Assembly: GCA_018402135.1 (NCBI GenBank)
Contig: JAGYJF010000004.1
Location: forward strand, 52,563-116,562
Source: Flavobacteriaceae bacterium
Lineage (GTDB): Bacteria; Bacteroidota; Bacteroidia; Flavobacteriales; Flavobacteriaceae
Length of the DNA stretch: 64,000 nucleotides
Direction of reading: 5' to 3'
Shown here piece by piece: positions 47,973 to 57,162 of the stretch (position 1 is its first letter; every line of letters begins with the position of its first letter). The notes below the pieces were generated by a model. That model was not told the DNA's origin and searched no databases. It saw only the letters and a list, made by a program, of their open reading frames with translations. A program made the translations under genes and the position numbers.

Positions 47973-49055
47973 ATGGCAGGAAAGAATAAATCTAAGAAAC
48001 GGAATTCTAACTTTAAAAAACAAATCGGTCTCAAGCCTGGAGTACCCATTTATACTGGTCACAAAGATGCCAAAACGCTTGATATTGATTATCACAATTA
48101 TACTGCTGAGGAATTAACCACTGGACCCATAAGCAAGGTTGAAGATAGCTTTAAGTTTGCTACCACCACCGATAAGTCATGGATAAACCTCAACGGACTC
48201 AACCATACCGATGCTATTGAAAGTATATGTTTACATTTTCAAATACACCCATTGAGTATCGCCGATGTTGTGCATGTGGGTCAACGGCCCAAACTAGACG
48301 AGCATGCCGAATATATTTTTGTGCTGCTTAAAATGTTGCATTACGATGTAGATGGAAATTTAGTGAACGAACAAGTAAGTTTTGTTTTAGGCACCAACTT
48401 CCTATTAACCTTTCAAGAGTCTGAAGGTGATGTATTCAATGGCGTACGCGAACGACTTAAAGTGGATCAATCGCGAATTCGTAGTTTGGGACAGGATTAT
48501 TTATTATACACGCTTATTGATGCCATTGTTGATAATTATTATTTGGTGATTGAAACTTTAGGTAATAAAGTAGAAGCTGTTGAAGATATGTTGTTTAAAG
48601 GAGAAGCTGATGAAGAGGTTACCTTACAAATTCAAGAACTAAAACGTGAAGTATTGCGCGTGCGTCGTTCCATCTTTCCTATGCGGGAAGTAATTAACCG
48701 CTTAGAAAAATCGGAGCATAGCTTTATCAGTAAAAGTACGAACGCTTACTATCGAGATGTTTACGAACACATCATTCAAATTATTGAAAACATCGATATT
48801 AACCGTGAAATGATTTGGGGTTTGATGGATATGCATTTGACTGCCATTAGCAATAAAATGAATCAAGTGATGAAGGTTTTAACCATAATCGCCACTATTT
48901 TTATACCACTCACATTTATTGCAGGCATTTACGGTATGAATTTCGAAAACATGCCTGAATTACGTTATGCCAATGGTTATTACGTTCTTTGGGCGGTAAT
49001 GATTTTAATATTTCTAGGTATGCTCTATTTCTTTAAACGGAAAAAATGGTTGTGA
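47973..49055 (+). CDS. corA: CorA-type magnesium/cobalt transporter
   Basis: 360 residues. A long cytoplasmic N-terminal domain (1-290) contains the family motif HPLSIADVVHVGQRPKLDEHAEYIFVLLKML; two C-terminal membrane helices follow, with the selectivity motif YGMNFENMPEL between them. It takes up Mg2+ as a pentamer in the inner membrane. The Lys/Arg-rich start MAGKNKSKKRNSNFKK is normal for flavobacterial CorA. Nine bases after mscS, so probably one transcript. Confidence 0.95.
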   Translation: MAGKNKSKKRNSNFKKQIGLKPGVPIYTGHKDAKTLDIDYHNYTAEELTTGPISKVEDSFKFATTTDKSWINLNGLNHTDAIESICLHFQIHPLSIADVVHVGQRPKLDEHAEYIFVLLKMLHYDVDGNLVNEQVSFVLGTNFLLTFQESEGDVFNGVRERLKVDQSRIRSLGQDYLLYTLIDAIVDNYYLVIETLGNKVEAVEDMLFKGEADEEVTLQIQELKREVLRVRRSIFPMREVINRLEKSEHSFISKSTNAYYRDVYEHIIQIIENIDINREMIWGLMDMHLTAISNKMNQVMKVLTIIATIFIPLTFIAGIYGMNFENMPELRYANGYYVLWAVMILIFLGMLYFFKRKKWL

Positions 49056-49137
49056 GTTCTTAACTATATTTTTATTGAGTGTTTTTTCATTTCGTTAAAT
49101 AATCATTAAAACAACCCACTTGCCCTGCTAACTTTTC

Positions 49138-49145
49138 TATATTTG
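49138..49145 (+). promoter_or_regulatory. -7 promoter box TATATTTG of the PIG-L operon
   Basis: Exact TAnnTTTG match 25 bases before the ATG at 49170, with a TTG 15 bases upstream as a short-spaced -33 candidate. Confidence 0.5.
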
Positions 49146-49169
49146 AGCCAAAGCGTCTAACAACCAATC

Positions 49170-51677
49170 ATGCAAACATCAAGATTATTAGTATTTAGCT
49201 TGTTTTTATGCGTCTCTGCCCTGAGTGCGCAGCAACCAAAAAAATTATCATCCTCCGAAATATTCGAATCCGTTCAAAAACTCAACGTGCTAGGCTCTGT
49301 ACTCTACATTGCCGCGCATCCCGATGACGAAAATACACGGCTTATTTCTTATATGGCTAATGAAGTAAAAGCGCGTACCGCCTATTTATCGCTTACTCGC
49401 GGGGACGGTGGTCAAAACTTAATCGGTCCCGAATTAAGAGAGCTTCTAGGTTTAATCCGTTCCCAAGAATTAGTAGCCGCTCGCAGTATCGATGGTGGCG
49501 AACAATTATTTACCCGTGCTAACGACTTTGGATTTTCAAAACACCCAGACGAAACCCTCGCTATTTGGGATAAAAACGAGGTGCTAAGTGATGTAGTTTG
49601 GGCTATCCGAACCTTTAAACCCGATATTATTATCAACCGTTTTGATCATCGCACGGCTGGCAGAACGCATGGTCACCACACCGCATCTGCAATGTTGGGT
49701 TTAGAAGCTTTTGACCTCGCCAACGATAAAACCAAATATCCCAATCAATTAAAATATACTTCTACCTGGCAACCTAAACGCATTTTTTTCAATACCTCTT
49801 GGTGGTTTTATGGTAATCAGGAAGACTTTGATGCCGCTGATAAATCGAATATGATCACCTTTGATATTGGCGTTTATTATCCGTTAAAAGGCAACTCAAA
49901 TAACGAAGTTGCCGCCATGGCCAGTAGTCAGCATTTGAGTCAAGGATTCGGTAGGTTGAGCGATCGGGGCAGTCAGCAAGAATATATAGAATTATTAAAA
50001 GGCGAAGCCCTAAAAGACAATACCAATATATTTGAAGGTATCGACACCAGTTGGAATCGTATTAAAGGCGGCAAAGCTATTGGCACTATTTTAAATCAAG
50101 TAGAAATCAATTTTAATTTTAACAATCCTTCAGAACATTTACAGCAATTGGTAGAAGCCTATCAGCTATTACAAACGGTTGAAGATACCCATTGGAAAGC
50201 GGTAAAGTCGCATGAACTTCTCAACCTCATCGAAGCCTGTGCGGGCTTATATTTAGAAGCTACATCCAGGGATGCCACGGCATGTCCAGGCGAATCGGTA
50301 ACCCTTAATTTAGAAGTTATCAACCGGAGTAAGGCTAATATAACCTTGAAATCGGTTCAGGTTTTAAATACTTCGGATAACTTAATTACCCAACAAAATT
50401 TGCTTGCTAATAACAAGTATAACTATAATTTAGAAACCACAATTCATCCAGAGGCCAATTACACCAGTGCCTATTGGCTTTTAAACGAAGGGACGCTAGG
50501 CATGTACCATGTTAAAGAACAAACTCAAATAGGTCAACCCATTTCTAATCCAGCGCTGGAAGTACAGTTTTTCATATCTGTTAATGGTGTGGAATTAGCC
50601 ATCAGCAAACCCGTTGTGTATCGCTATGCGAAACCCGATAAGGGTGAATTGTACCAACCTTTTGAAATTTTACCACCAGCCACTGTAAGTCTTAGCAATA
50701 AGGTAGTGATTTTTGACACCGCAGACGCCAAACAACTAGAAGTAACAGTTAAAGCACATACTGACAATGCAAGAGGTAACCTATCTTTGGTACATCCTGA
50801 AGGTTGGGTGATAAGTCCTGACAGCTACACCTTCAACATCGAAAAAAAGAATGATACTAATACTTTTGTGTTTACAGTACAACCACCTAAGGCACAGAGC
50901 GAAGGCTATATAAGCCCAAGGGTAAATATCAATAGAAATCTTTATTCTAAGGAAGTAGTAGAAATCAACTATAGTCATATACCTTTTCAAACGGTTTTAT
51001 TGCCGAGTCAAACCAAAGTAGTCCGTTTAAATATTGAAAAGCGTGGCAATAGCATTGGTTATATAGAAGGCGCTGGTGATGTGGTTTCGGAGAGTCTGCG
51101 ACAAATTGGCTATGAGGTAAGCATTATTAAACCAGAAGATATCAATCCCGATTATTTGGCTGAATTTGACGCCATTGTAGTTGGCATTCGCGCCTACAAC
51201 ACCATTGAAGCTTTAAAGTTTAAGCAAAACGATTTACTAAATTACGTGGCCAATGGCGGCAACATGATTGTACAGTATAACACGAGTCGTGGCATATTGG
51301 TTGATAATTTGGCTCCCTATAATTTGCAATTGTCTAGAGATCGTGTAACCGATGAAACTGCAAATGTTCGGTTTCTGAATCCAGAACATCCTATACTCAA
51401 TGTACCTAATAAAATTACCGAAGCCGATTTTAAAAATTGGACCCAAGAACGCGGTTTGTATTTCCCTGATGAATGGGCCAAGGAGTTTACACCGATTTTG
51501 TCGATGAACGATCCCAACGAATCTCCTAAAGAAGGCAGCTTATTAGTGGCAGCGTATGGCAAAGGTTATTATGTATATACAGGACTTAGCTTTTTTAGAG
51601 AATTTCCTGAAGGTGTGAGCGGCGCCTATCGCTTGTTTGCAAATATGCTATCTTTAGGCAAAACAACTGCCGATTAA
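49170..51677 (+). CDS. Secreted PIG-L family deacetylase with ThuA/GATase-like C-terminus
   Basis: 835 residues with a signal peptide (1-20). The PIG-L/LmbE metal motif AAHPDDE is near residue 50, with SLTRGDGGQN and the second histidine motif HGHHTASAM (about 170). The family removes N-acetyl groups from sugars with zinc. A beta-rich middle (about 370-620) follows, and residues 620-830 look like a ThuA/GATase-like alpha/beta domain (IGYIEGAGDVVSESLRQIGYEV, FDAIVVGIRAYNT, GNMIVQYNTSRG). Together with the symporter and Gfo/Idh genes it suggests processing of an extracellular amino sugar or glycan. Confidence 0.9.
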   Translation: MQTSRLLVFSLFLCVSALSAQQPKKLSSSEIFESVQKLNVLGSVLYIAAHPDDENTRLISYMANEVKARTAYLSLTRGDGGQNLIGPELRELLGLIRSQELVAARSIDGGEQLFTRANDFGFSKHPDETLAIWDKNEVLSDVVWAIRTFKPDIIINRFDHRTAGRTHGHHTASAMLGLEAFDLANDKTKYPNQLKYTSTWQPKRIFFNTSWWFYGNQEDFDAADKSNMITFDIGVYYPLKGNSNNEVAAMASSQHLSQGFGRLSDRGSQQEYIELLKGEALKDNTNIFEGIDTSWNRIKGGKAIGTILNQVEINFNFNNPSEHLQQLVEAYQLLQTVEDTHWKAVKSHELLNLIEACAGLYLEATSRDATACPGESVTLNLEVINRSKANITLKSVQVLNTSDNLITQQNLLANNKYNYNLETTIHPEANYTSAYWLLNEGTLGMYHVKEQTQIGQPISNPALEVQFFISVNGVELAISKPVVYRYAKPDKGELYQPFEILPPATVSLSNKVVIFDTADAKQLEVTVKAHTDNARGNLSLVHPEGWVISPDSYTFNIEKKNDTNTFVFTVQPPKAQSEGYISPRVNINRNLYSKEVVEINYSHIPFQTVLLPSQTKVVRLNIEKRGNSIGYIEGAGDVVSESLRQIGYEVSIIKPEDINPDYLAEFDAIVVGIRAYNTIEALKFKQNDLLNYVANGGNMIVQYNTSRGILVDNLAPYNLQLSRDRVTDETANVRFLNPEHPILNVPNKITEADFKNWTQERGLYFPDEWAKEFTPILSMNDPNESPKEGSLLVAAYGKGYYVYTGLSFFREFPEGVSGAYRLFANMLSLGKTTAD

Positions 51678-51687
51678 ACATAAGCTT

Positions 51688-51804
51688 ATGGATAGTAATT
51701 CTAAGCCTGACACCAAATTTAAGTGGGAATCCTTTTACACCGTTATTTTAATAGCGAACCTATTGTATATCCTTATATTTTACATCCTAATGCAATCCTT
51801 TTAA
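51688..51804 (+). CDS. 38-residue single-helix micro-protein ahead of the symporter
   Basis: ATG 51688 gives MDSNSKPDTKFKWESFYTV and then a 19-residue hydrophobic helix ending LMQSF. The stop at 51802-51804 is one base before the symporter ATG (51806), and 10 bases after the PIG-L stop, so it sits exactly in the operon's translation path. Its polar N-terminus with several lysines suggests that side faces the cytoplasm. It is similar in layout to small accessory subunits of Na+/solute symporters (for example the DUF4212 type, though those are longer). Function inferred only from position. Confidence 0.65.
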   Translation: MDSNSKPDTKFKWESFYTVILIANLLYILIFYILMQSF

Positions 51805-51805
51805 C

Positions 51806-53506
51806 ATGGAATTATTAGACTGGTTGGTATTGGGTTTTACTTTAGTAACTATTGTGGCTTACGGCACATGGAAAACGCGCGGTAGCCGAAGTGTTCAAGA
51901 TTATGTGCGAGGTGGCAACGAATCGCAATGGTGGACTATCGGATTATCGGTAATGGCTACACAAGCCAGTGCTATTACTTTTTTATCAACGCCTGGGCAA
52001 GCCTTTCATGACGGTATGGGCTTTGTGCAATTCTACTTCGGATTGCCTATAGCTATGGTTATTATTTGTATGGTGTTTATTCCACTTTACCACCGCTTAA
52101 ACGTTTATACGGCTTATGAATTCTTGGAAAAGCGCTTCGACTTAAAAACAAGAACCCTAACAGCTATCCTATTTTTAATTCAACGCGGACTTGCTGCAGG
52201 GATAACCATTTTTGCACCAGCGATTATCTTATCGGTTGTATTGGGATGGAATCTTACAATGCTTAACATTATTATTGGTGTTTTGGTAATTATCTACACC
52301 GTTTCTGGTGGTACTAAGGCCGTTAGTGTCACGCAAAAACACCAGATGGCGGTTATATTTGGTGGAATGTTTACCGCTTTCTTTTTAATCATGAGTTACT
52401 TACCGGAAGACATCACGTTTAGCAATGCCTTGCACATTGCAGGTGCCAGTGAAAAGATGAACATCTTAGATTTTTCCTTCGACCTCGAAAATAGATACAC
52501 GGTTTGGAGTGGCCTAATAGGCGGTACTTTTTTAGCACTCTCCTATTTCGGCACCGACCAAAGTCAGGTGCAGCGTTACCTTTCTGGTAAATCGGTTAGG
52601 GAAATGCAACTCGGACTCATGTTTAACGGTTTGCTAAAAGTACCAATGCAATTTTTTATTCTGTTGGTGGGTGTGATGGTTTTTGTGTTTTATCAATTCA
52701 ATCCTTCACCTTTAAACTTTAATCCACTAGCAACGGAAACCGTTATGAATTCGGAATACGCCAAAGATTATGAGGCACTTCAAGAACAACAAAACGCCTT
52801 ATTCACCGCTAAAAAAGATGTTTTAGCTAATAACTATCAAAAGGATGATGTGCGTCTCAATGCTTATATATTGGAATCGAATACCAAGCTCGATTCGCTG
52901 CGAATCTTATCTAAAACCTACATAAAGAAAGCCGCTGAAGCACAAAATGTGAGTGTAGAAACCAACGATAAGGATTATGTGTTTATTCACTTTATTTTGA
53001 ATCGATTACCTCGTGGACTCATTGGATTACTATTGGCTGTTATTTTAAGTGCTGCCATGTCTTCCACAGCCAGCGAATTAAACGCCTTGGCTACCACCAC
53101 TACCATGGATTTATACAAACGTAATGTGGGCGATATCCCTTCAGAAAGCACTGTAAAAATTACCAAATGGTTTACACTAGCTTGGGGAATTGTAGCGATT
53201 ATTATCGCCTGTGTGGCTTACCTAGCCGATAATTTAATTCAGTTGGTAAACATTATTGGGTCTATATTTTACGGGAATGTATTGGGTATTTTTCTTCTAG
53301 CCTTTTTCTTTAAACAGATTAAAGGTTCGGCCGTATTTACCGCAGCACTCATTACGCAGGTAATTGTTATTGCATTGTTCCTTCTCGATTTTTTTGAATA
53401 CATCAACTTGCCGTACCTTTGGTTAAACTTTGTAGGTTGTTTTATTGTGATGGCCTTGTCATTTATACTTCAGCTAACAACTAAGCTTAATAAACATGCC
53501 AGATAG
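51806..53506 (+). CDS. Sodium:solute symporter (SSS family)
   Basis: 566 residues with about 13 membrane helices. The start has the SSS-type YGTWKTRGSRSVQDYVRGGNESQWWTIGLSVMATQASAITFLSTPGQAF; GTDQSQVQRYLSGKS and SAAMSSTASELNALATTTTMD are other family landmarks. A long soluble loop (about 310-395) is rich in Glu, Gln, Lys and Ala (YEALQEQQNALFTAKKDV) and probably coils. Na+-driven uptake of a sugar or related product is expected from the neighbouring deacetylase and Gfo/Idh genes. It overlaps the next gene by 11 bases. Confidence 0.93.
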   Translation: MELLDWLVLGFTLVTIVAYGTWKTRGSRSVQDYVRGGNESQWWTIGLSVMATQASAITFLSTPGQAFHDGMGFVQFYFGLPIAMVIICMVFIPLYHRLNVYTAYEFLEKRFDLKTRTLTAILFLIQRGLAAGITIFAPAIILSVVLGWNLTMLNIIIGVLVIIYTVSGGTKAVSVTQKHQMAVIFGGMFTAFFLIMSYLPEDITFSNALHIAGASEKMNILDFSFDLENRYTVWSGLIGGTFLALSYFGTDQSQVQRYLSGKSVREMQLGLMFNGLLKVPMQFFILLVGVMVFVFYQFNPSPLNFNPLATETVMNSEYAKDYEALQEQQNALFTAKKDVLANNYQKDDVRLNAYILESNTKLDSLRILSKTYIKKAAEAQNVSVETNDKDYVFIHFILNRLPRGLIGLLLAVILSAAMSSTASELNALATTTTMDLYKRNVGDIPSESTVKITKWFTLAWGIVAIIIACVAYLADNLIQLVNIIGSIFYGNVLGIFLLAFFFKQIKGSAVFTAALITQVIVIALFLLDFFEYINLPYLWLNFVGCFIVMALSFILQLTTKLNKHAR

Positions 53507-54473
53507 AATCATATATTGGGGAATTATAGGCTTGGGCAAGATCGCTCATAAGTTTGCCGAAGACTTGCTAAAGGTTCCCAGATGTGAACTGGCCGCCGTG
53601 GCCTCGCGCAGTGAAACAAAAAGCAAGGCATTTGCTAACACCTTCAAAGCAAAAAAAGCTTATGCCAATTATGAGGACTTGCTTCAGGATCCTATCGTAA
53701 ATGCTGTATACATCGCTACACCACATAGCTATCATTTTGACCATGCTTTATTGAGTTTAAAATACGGTAAAGCTGTATTATGCGAAAAGCCCTTTGCCAT
53801 GCATACAGCACAGGTTCAAACTATGATTACTGCTGCCAAAGCTCACAATCTGTTATTAATGGAAGCCCTATGGACCAACTTTTTACCACATTATAAAAAG
53901 GCTATGGAAGTATTACATGTGGGGGCTATTGGAAAAATTTTACGTCTGGAAGCTGATTTTGGTTTCGAACCAATTTTTGACGCTGAGTCTCGGGTATTTA
54001 ACAAAGAGTTAGGTGGTGGTAGCCTTTTAGATATTGGTATCTACCCTATTTTTGCAGCATTAAGCAGTTTAGGAATGCCCAAAAAAATAGAAGCAAACGC
54101 TAATTTTTTTGACAATGGTGCCGACTCGGAGTGCTTTATACATTTTAAATATGACGACAAAGTAGAAGCCAAACTTCACAGTACTTTCTTAACCAATAGC
54201 CATACTAAGGCTGTGTTTACTGGTACTTGCGGCGTTTTAGAAATTCACGGGCGCTTTCATCAACCTAGTAGTTTTACCGTTACCTTAAAAGACGAAGAAC
54301 CTGTAACTTATAATTTTAAAGTTCCGTATCACGGTTATTTTTATGAAATAGACCATTTTAATCAGTTGCTAAGACAAAATAAAACCGAAAGTGATGTGAT
54401 GACGTTTCAGCGTAGTTTAAACCTGATGGAATTGCTGGACACAGTGCGCACGAAGATTGGATTGCATTATTAG
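53496..54473 (+). CDS. Gfo/Idh/MocA-family oxidoreductase
   Basis: 325 residues. The N-terminal nucleotide-binding fold has GIIGLGKIAHKFAEDL; the catalytic CEKPFAM motif (Lys of EKP) lies at about residue 91-98; ATPHSYHFDHAL and GGSLLDIGIYPIFAALSSLG are typical. The enzymes oxidise or reduce sugars and their derivatives with NAD(P). The 11-base overlap with the symporter points to cytoplasmic handling of the imported substrate. Confidence 0.94.
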   Translation: MPDRIIYWGIIGLGKIAHKFAEDLLKVPRCELAAVASRSETKSKAFANTFKAKKAYANYEDLLQDPIVNAVYIATPHSYHFDHALLSLKYGKAVLCEKPFAMHTAQVQTMITAAKAHNLLLMEALWTNFLPHYKKAMEVLHVGAIGKILRLEADFGFEPIFDAESRVFNKELGGGSLLDIGIYPIFAALSSLGMPKKIEANANFFDNGADSECFIHFKYDDKVEAKLHSTFLTNSHTKAVFTGTCGVLEIHGRFHQPSSFTVTLKDEEPVTYNFKVPYHGYFYEIDHFNQLLRQNKTESDVMTFQRSLNLMELLDTVRTKIGLHY

Positions 54474-54922
54474 TCTATATTACAAATTCCAAAACAGCAA
54501 ATACCAAAATCCAAATAAGTTAGGTGGTTATATAGGCTCGCTTCTAGATACAATTACTTATGCCTTGGAATCACTCCAAGTGACTTTCTGACTGGTGATA
54601 CCTCGAGGTTAGAAATGTTCACGTTAAAGTGAGGTTACTGGTATTTGTAAAAGCACAAATGTTGAACAGCAAAACTTTTAGGAGTATTGAGATATTTGTA
54701 ATAGGAGATGTCTACCTCCTTCGGCCAACAGGTGTTGGGCTTAGCATTGACAGGGATATCAAAAAAACCATTAAGCACCTTCCCGTTAGTACCACGAAAA
54801 ATGTGCAGTACACAATAAAAAAGCCTGTTAGTCCCTTATAGTTTTACTATACCAACAGGCTTTTAAATTTGAAAGGTGATAAACAGCCTTACTAATATTT
54901 TATTACTGTAATTAAGAAAAAA
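54474..54922. other. Gene-free interval with hairpins
   Basis: About 450 bases without a supported gene. They contain CCAACA-GG-TGTTGG (54725-54738), an AGGAG/CTCCT pair near 54703-54720 and the terminator at 54819. A plus-strand open frame (54629-54841) and a longer minus-strand frame ending near 54644 (reading NGKVLNGFFDIPVNAKPN...) overlap; neither has a good start, and both could be decayed coding DNA. Confidence 0.4.
54819..54864. terminator. Long-loop terminator hairpin
   Basis: AAAAGCCTGTT (54819-54829) and AACAGGCTTTT (54854-54864) are perfect 11-base complements around a 24-base loop. The loop holds its own small ATAGTTTTACTAT hairpin. It can end transcription from both sides, including DUF2911 on the minus strand. 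Confidence 0.65.
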
Positions 54923-55771
54923 TTACATCGCTCCCCATTCTTTTAAAGAGGCTTCATTCATTTTTATATAATCAGCATTTTTGGCCGCTTTGGCACCTTC
55001 TAAGGATGCTTTGGCCGCCGCAATTGCTTCTTTTTTATTCCCTGCTTTAGCGTGGATTAACGATTGCTGACGGTGGTACCAAAAACGTGGCTTGTCTTTG
55101 GTCATATCTACCGCTTTGTCAATCCATTCCGCTGATTTTTTGATATCTTTACCTTCTTCCATATAATATACTGCCGCAGCATAATAATCGTCGCTAGATG
55201 GTCCAGACATTACTTTGTTGATAGAGGCAGATACCTTGGTATCGGTTGGTACAGTAAATGGAATGGCTACATGGGTGTTTTCCCATAGAATTGCAAGATT
55301 TGCACCACCATTACTTAAATCGTTAATCATAAACGTGAAAGACTCTATGGTCATAGGTAGTTTTAAAACTGGCACGGTGGTTTTAGCAGCTACTTTACTG
55401 TCGTCCCATTGCTGTGGAACACCCCAATTTTCGGTATCGGTGTAAAAATAGATTTCCCAATTTGTAGCGCCTGGCTTGGAAAATAAAGCATAGGTTCCTG
55501 CTTTTAGGGTTTGTCCGTCGATTACCACATCGTCGCTAAAGCTTACCATGGTGTTTTTGTTGGCCGCGGTTCGCCACATTTTGTCGAAAGGTACCAAGTC
55601 GCCAAAAATAGTACGGCCTTTCATGTTGGGTCTGGAGTATTCAACAGTAACATCGGTTAATCCTACTTTTTGTTCTAGTTTGCCCAACGGACTCGGTTGT
55701 GGCGCTTGAATTTGAGCCATCGCTCCAAAGGTAAATGCCAACATTAAGGCACTAAATACAAGTGTTTTCAT
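54923..55771 (-). CDS. Secreted DUF2911 protein
   Basis: 282 residues with a signal peptide (1-19, ending GAMAQ). The DUF2911 domain covers about 25-170: QPSPLGKLEQKVGLTDVTVEYSRPNMKGRTIFGDLVPFDKMWRTAANKNT and LKAGTYALFSKPG. The C-terminal 100 residues form helix pairs resembling tetratricopeptide repeats (DDYYAAAVYYMEEGKDIKKSAEWIDKA, RFWYHRQQSLIHAKAGNKKEAI). Widespread in Bacteroidota, role unknown; periplasmic. Lone gene. Confidence 0.92.
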   Translation of the reverse strand: MKTLVFSALMLAFTFGAMAQIQAPQPSPLGKLEQKVGLTDVTVEYSRPNMKGRTIFGDLVPFDKMWRTAANKNTMVSFSDDVVIDGQTLKAGTYALFSKPGATNWEIYFYTDTENWGVPQQWDDSKVAAKTTVPVLKLPMTIESFTFMINDLSNGGANLAILWENTHVAIPFTVPTDTKVSASINKVMSGPSSDDYYAAAVYYMEEGKDIKKSAEWIDKAVDMTKDKPRFWYHRQQSLIHAKAGNKKEAIAAAKASLEGAKAAKNADYIKMNEASLKEWGAM

Positions 55772-56125
55772 AATTTATTCTTATTGGTTAATAGTTTAAT
55801 CATTAGAAACTTAAAAGTACGATTATGAATAGGGATAGACTGTTAATGAATACTTAAAATAATAGGGTGATACGGATTTCACGGATTTGCGCGGATGGTA
55901 TTTGTAAAGATTATTCAGGTTTAAAACTTCTATTTAATAAAAAGTTGTGCGCTAAAAACTCCTTTAAGTTCCTATTAATGTGTTATAGTTTAAAAGTTTA
56001 TTTTTTGTTAGGGTTGTTTCAATTTAAGTTCATTGTATCCTAATAATGCTTATCTTAGTCATTCTACAGCAGAAGCCACAACTTTATGGTAACTATAACT
56101 AAGTACAATAAAAAACCATCACACC
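55772..56125. other. Intergenic interval between divergent genes
   Basis: 354 bases without a gene. They include the short repeat at 55871-55896 and AT-rich DNA in front of the next gene. No exact TAnnTTTG box was found near 56126. Confidence 0.5.
55871..55896 (+). repeat. Second copy of the CACGGATTT extragenic repeat
   Basis: TACGGATTTCACGGATTTG, then a GCGCGGAT variant, matches the left arm of the repeat at 39854-39936. It seems to be a solo half. Confidence 0.5.
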
Positions 56126-56836
56126 ATGAAAACATTTGTCACTCTTATCCTATTTGCCTTTACTAGTTTAAGTATTAACGCCCAGAGCGTGCTTGGTGCA
56201 TGGGTACATTCATTTACTGGAGCCGATGGGAGTAAGTTAAGCAGCGTCTTGATTTTTGCCGACGGATATCAAGTAATTACCACCTATAATGCCGAAACAG
56301 GCGCATTTATTCATAGCAATGGTGGCACCTGGGAATTAAACGGCACTACCATGACTGAAACGGTCGAGTTTGACACAGATAATTCTGATTTGGTAGGTGA
56401 AACTGTAAGTTTTGAAATTGAGTTAACCAACAATACTTTGCAAATTGTAGGTGATAGCCGGCAGTTTAAACGCGTTGACGATGGTACACCAGGCAAGTTG
56501 CAAGGTGCTTGGCTGATGTCGGGGCGCAAGCACGATGGCTCCATCCAATTGCGAGACACCAATACCCCTCGTAAAACGATGAAGATTTTATCTGGTACGC
56601 GGTTTCAGTGGATTGCTTACAACACCGCCACCAAGCAATTTATGGGCACTGGTGGCGGCACTTACACCACGGTTAACGGCAATTATACCGAAAACATTGA
56701 ATTCTTTTCACGCGATGTAAGCCGTGTAGGTAAGAGTTTAGAATTTAAGTATGAACTATTAGAAGACAATTGGCACCACTCTGGTCTGTCTAGCAAAGGA
56801 GAGCCTATTTATGAAATTTGGAGCATCCGCGAATAA
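56126..56836 (+). CDS. Secreted protein with two tandem lipocalin-like (DUF4488-type) repeats
   Basis: 236 residues with a signal peptide (1-20). Two homologous halves follow: one from LGAWVHSFTGADGS through YNAETGAFIHSNGGTWELNGTTMTETVEF, the other from LQGAWLMSGRKHDGS through YNTATKQFMGTGGGTYTTVNGNYTENIEF. Each is about 95-105 residues and has the strand pattern of small beta-barrels seen in DUF4488/lipocalin-like Bacteroidota proteins. Ligand unknown. An 11-base terminator-like hairpin follows at 56871. Downstream lies decayed DNA. Confidence 0.8.
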   Translation: MKTFVTLILFAFTSLSINAQSVLGAWVHSFTGADGSKLSSVLIFADGYQVITTYNAETGAFIHSNGGTWELNGTTMTETVEFDTDNSDLVGETVSFEIELTNNTLQIVGDSRQFKRVDDGTPGKLQGAWLMSGRKHDGSIQLRDTNTPRKTMKILSGTRFQWIAYNTATKQFMGTGGGTYTTVNGNYTENIEFFSRDVSRVGKSLEFKYELLEDNWHHSGLSSKGEPIYEIWSIRE

Positions 56837-56870
56837 ATTAAATGTTTTTATGATATCCCGTAAAACACCA

Positions 56871-56917
56871 AGCAGGACTGTTTTAGTTGTGTGAAACCAC
56901 AAACCTGCTATTTTTTT
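56871..56917 (+). terminator. Terminator after the lipocalin-like gene
   Basis: AGCAGG/CCTGCT outer pairs, an inner TTGTG/CACAA stem and seven Ts immediately after form a rho-independent terminator. Confidence 0.65.
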
Positions 56918-56977
56918 AATATTGGTGCTGGCATCCATAGTGTATCCATAGGACATCTATAGGGCTAATCTTTCTAA

Positions 56978-57162
56978 AATAACTTTACCGCTGGTCCGTC
57001 CTACAATCATCACGGTGCTACTAGTGGCAATAAGAATTGGTTATTTATTTATCCAAAATATAATTTAGGTATATCGATTATAACCAATCAAAGTGGACCA
57101 AAACAACCAACTTATTAAATAAAACAGCCAAAAAAATAATTAATGAATTATTTAATGAATAA
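56978..57162 (+). pseudogene. Remnant of a serine-hydrolase (beta-lactamase-like) gene, C-terminal end
   Basis: The frame from 56978 reads NNFTAGPSYNHHGATSGNK and then NWLFIYPKYNLGISIITNQSGPKQP before a stop at 57116. This matches the HxG...W..YP...LG..I.TN.SG C-terminal signature of beta-lactamase-related serine hydrolases. Shifting to another frame at about 57106 continues TNLLNKTAKKIINELFNE to a stop at 57160, a plausible native end. The start, the SxxK catalytic part and most of the gene are absent, so it is a truncated, frameshifted relic. Confidence 0.65.

Noticed and set aside
54629..54841. Plus-strand 70-residue frame
   Set aside because: It overlaps the terminator hairpin, has no good start and no known pattern; coding is not supported.
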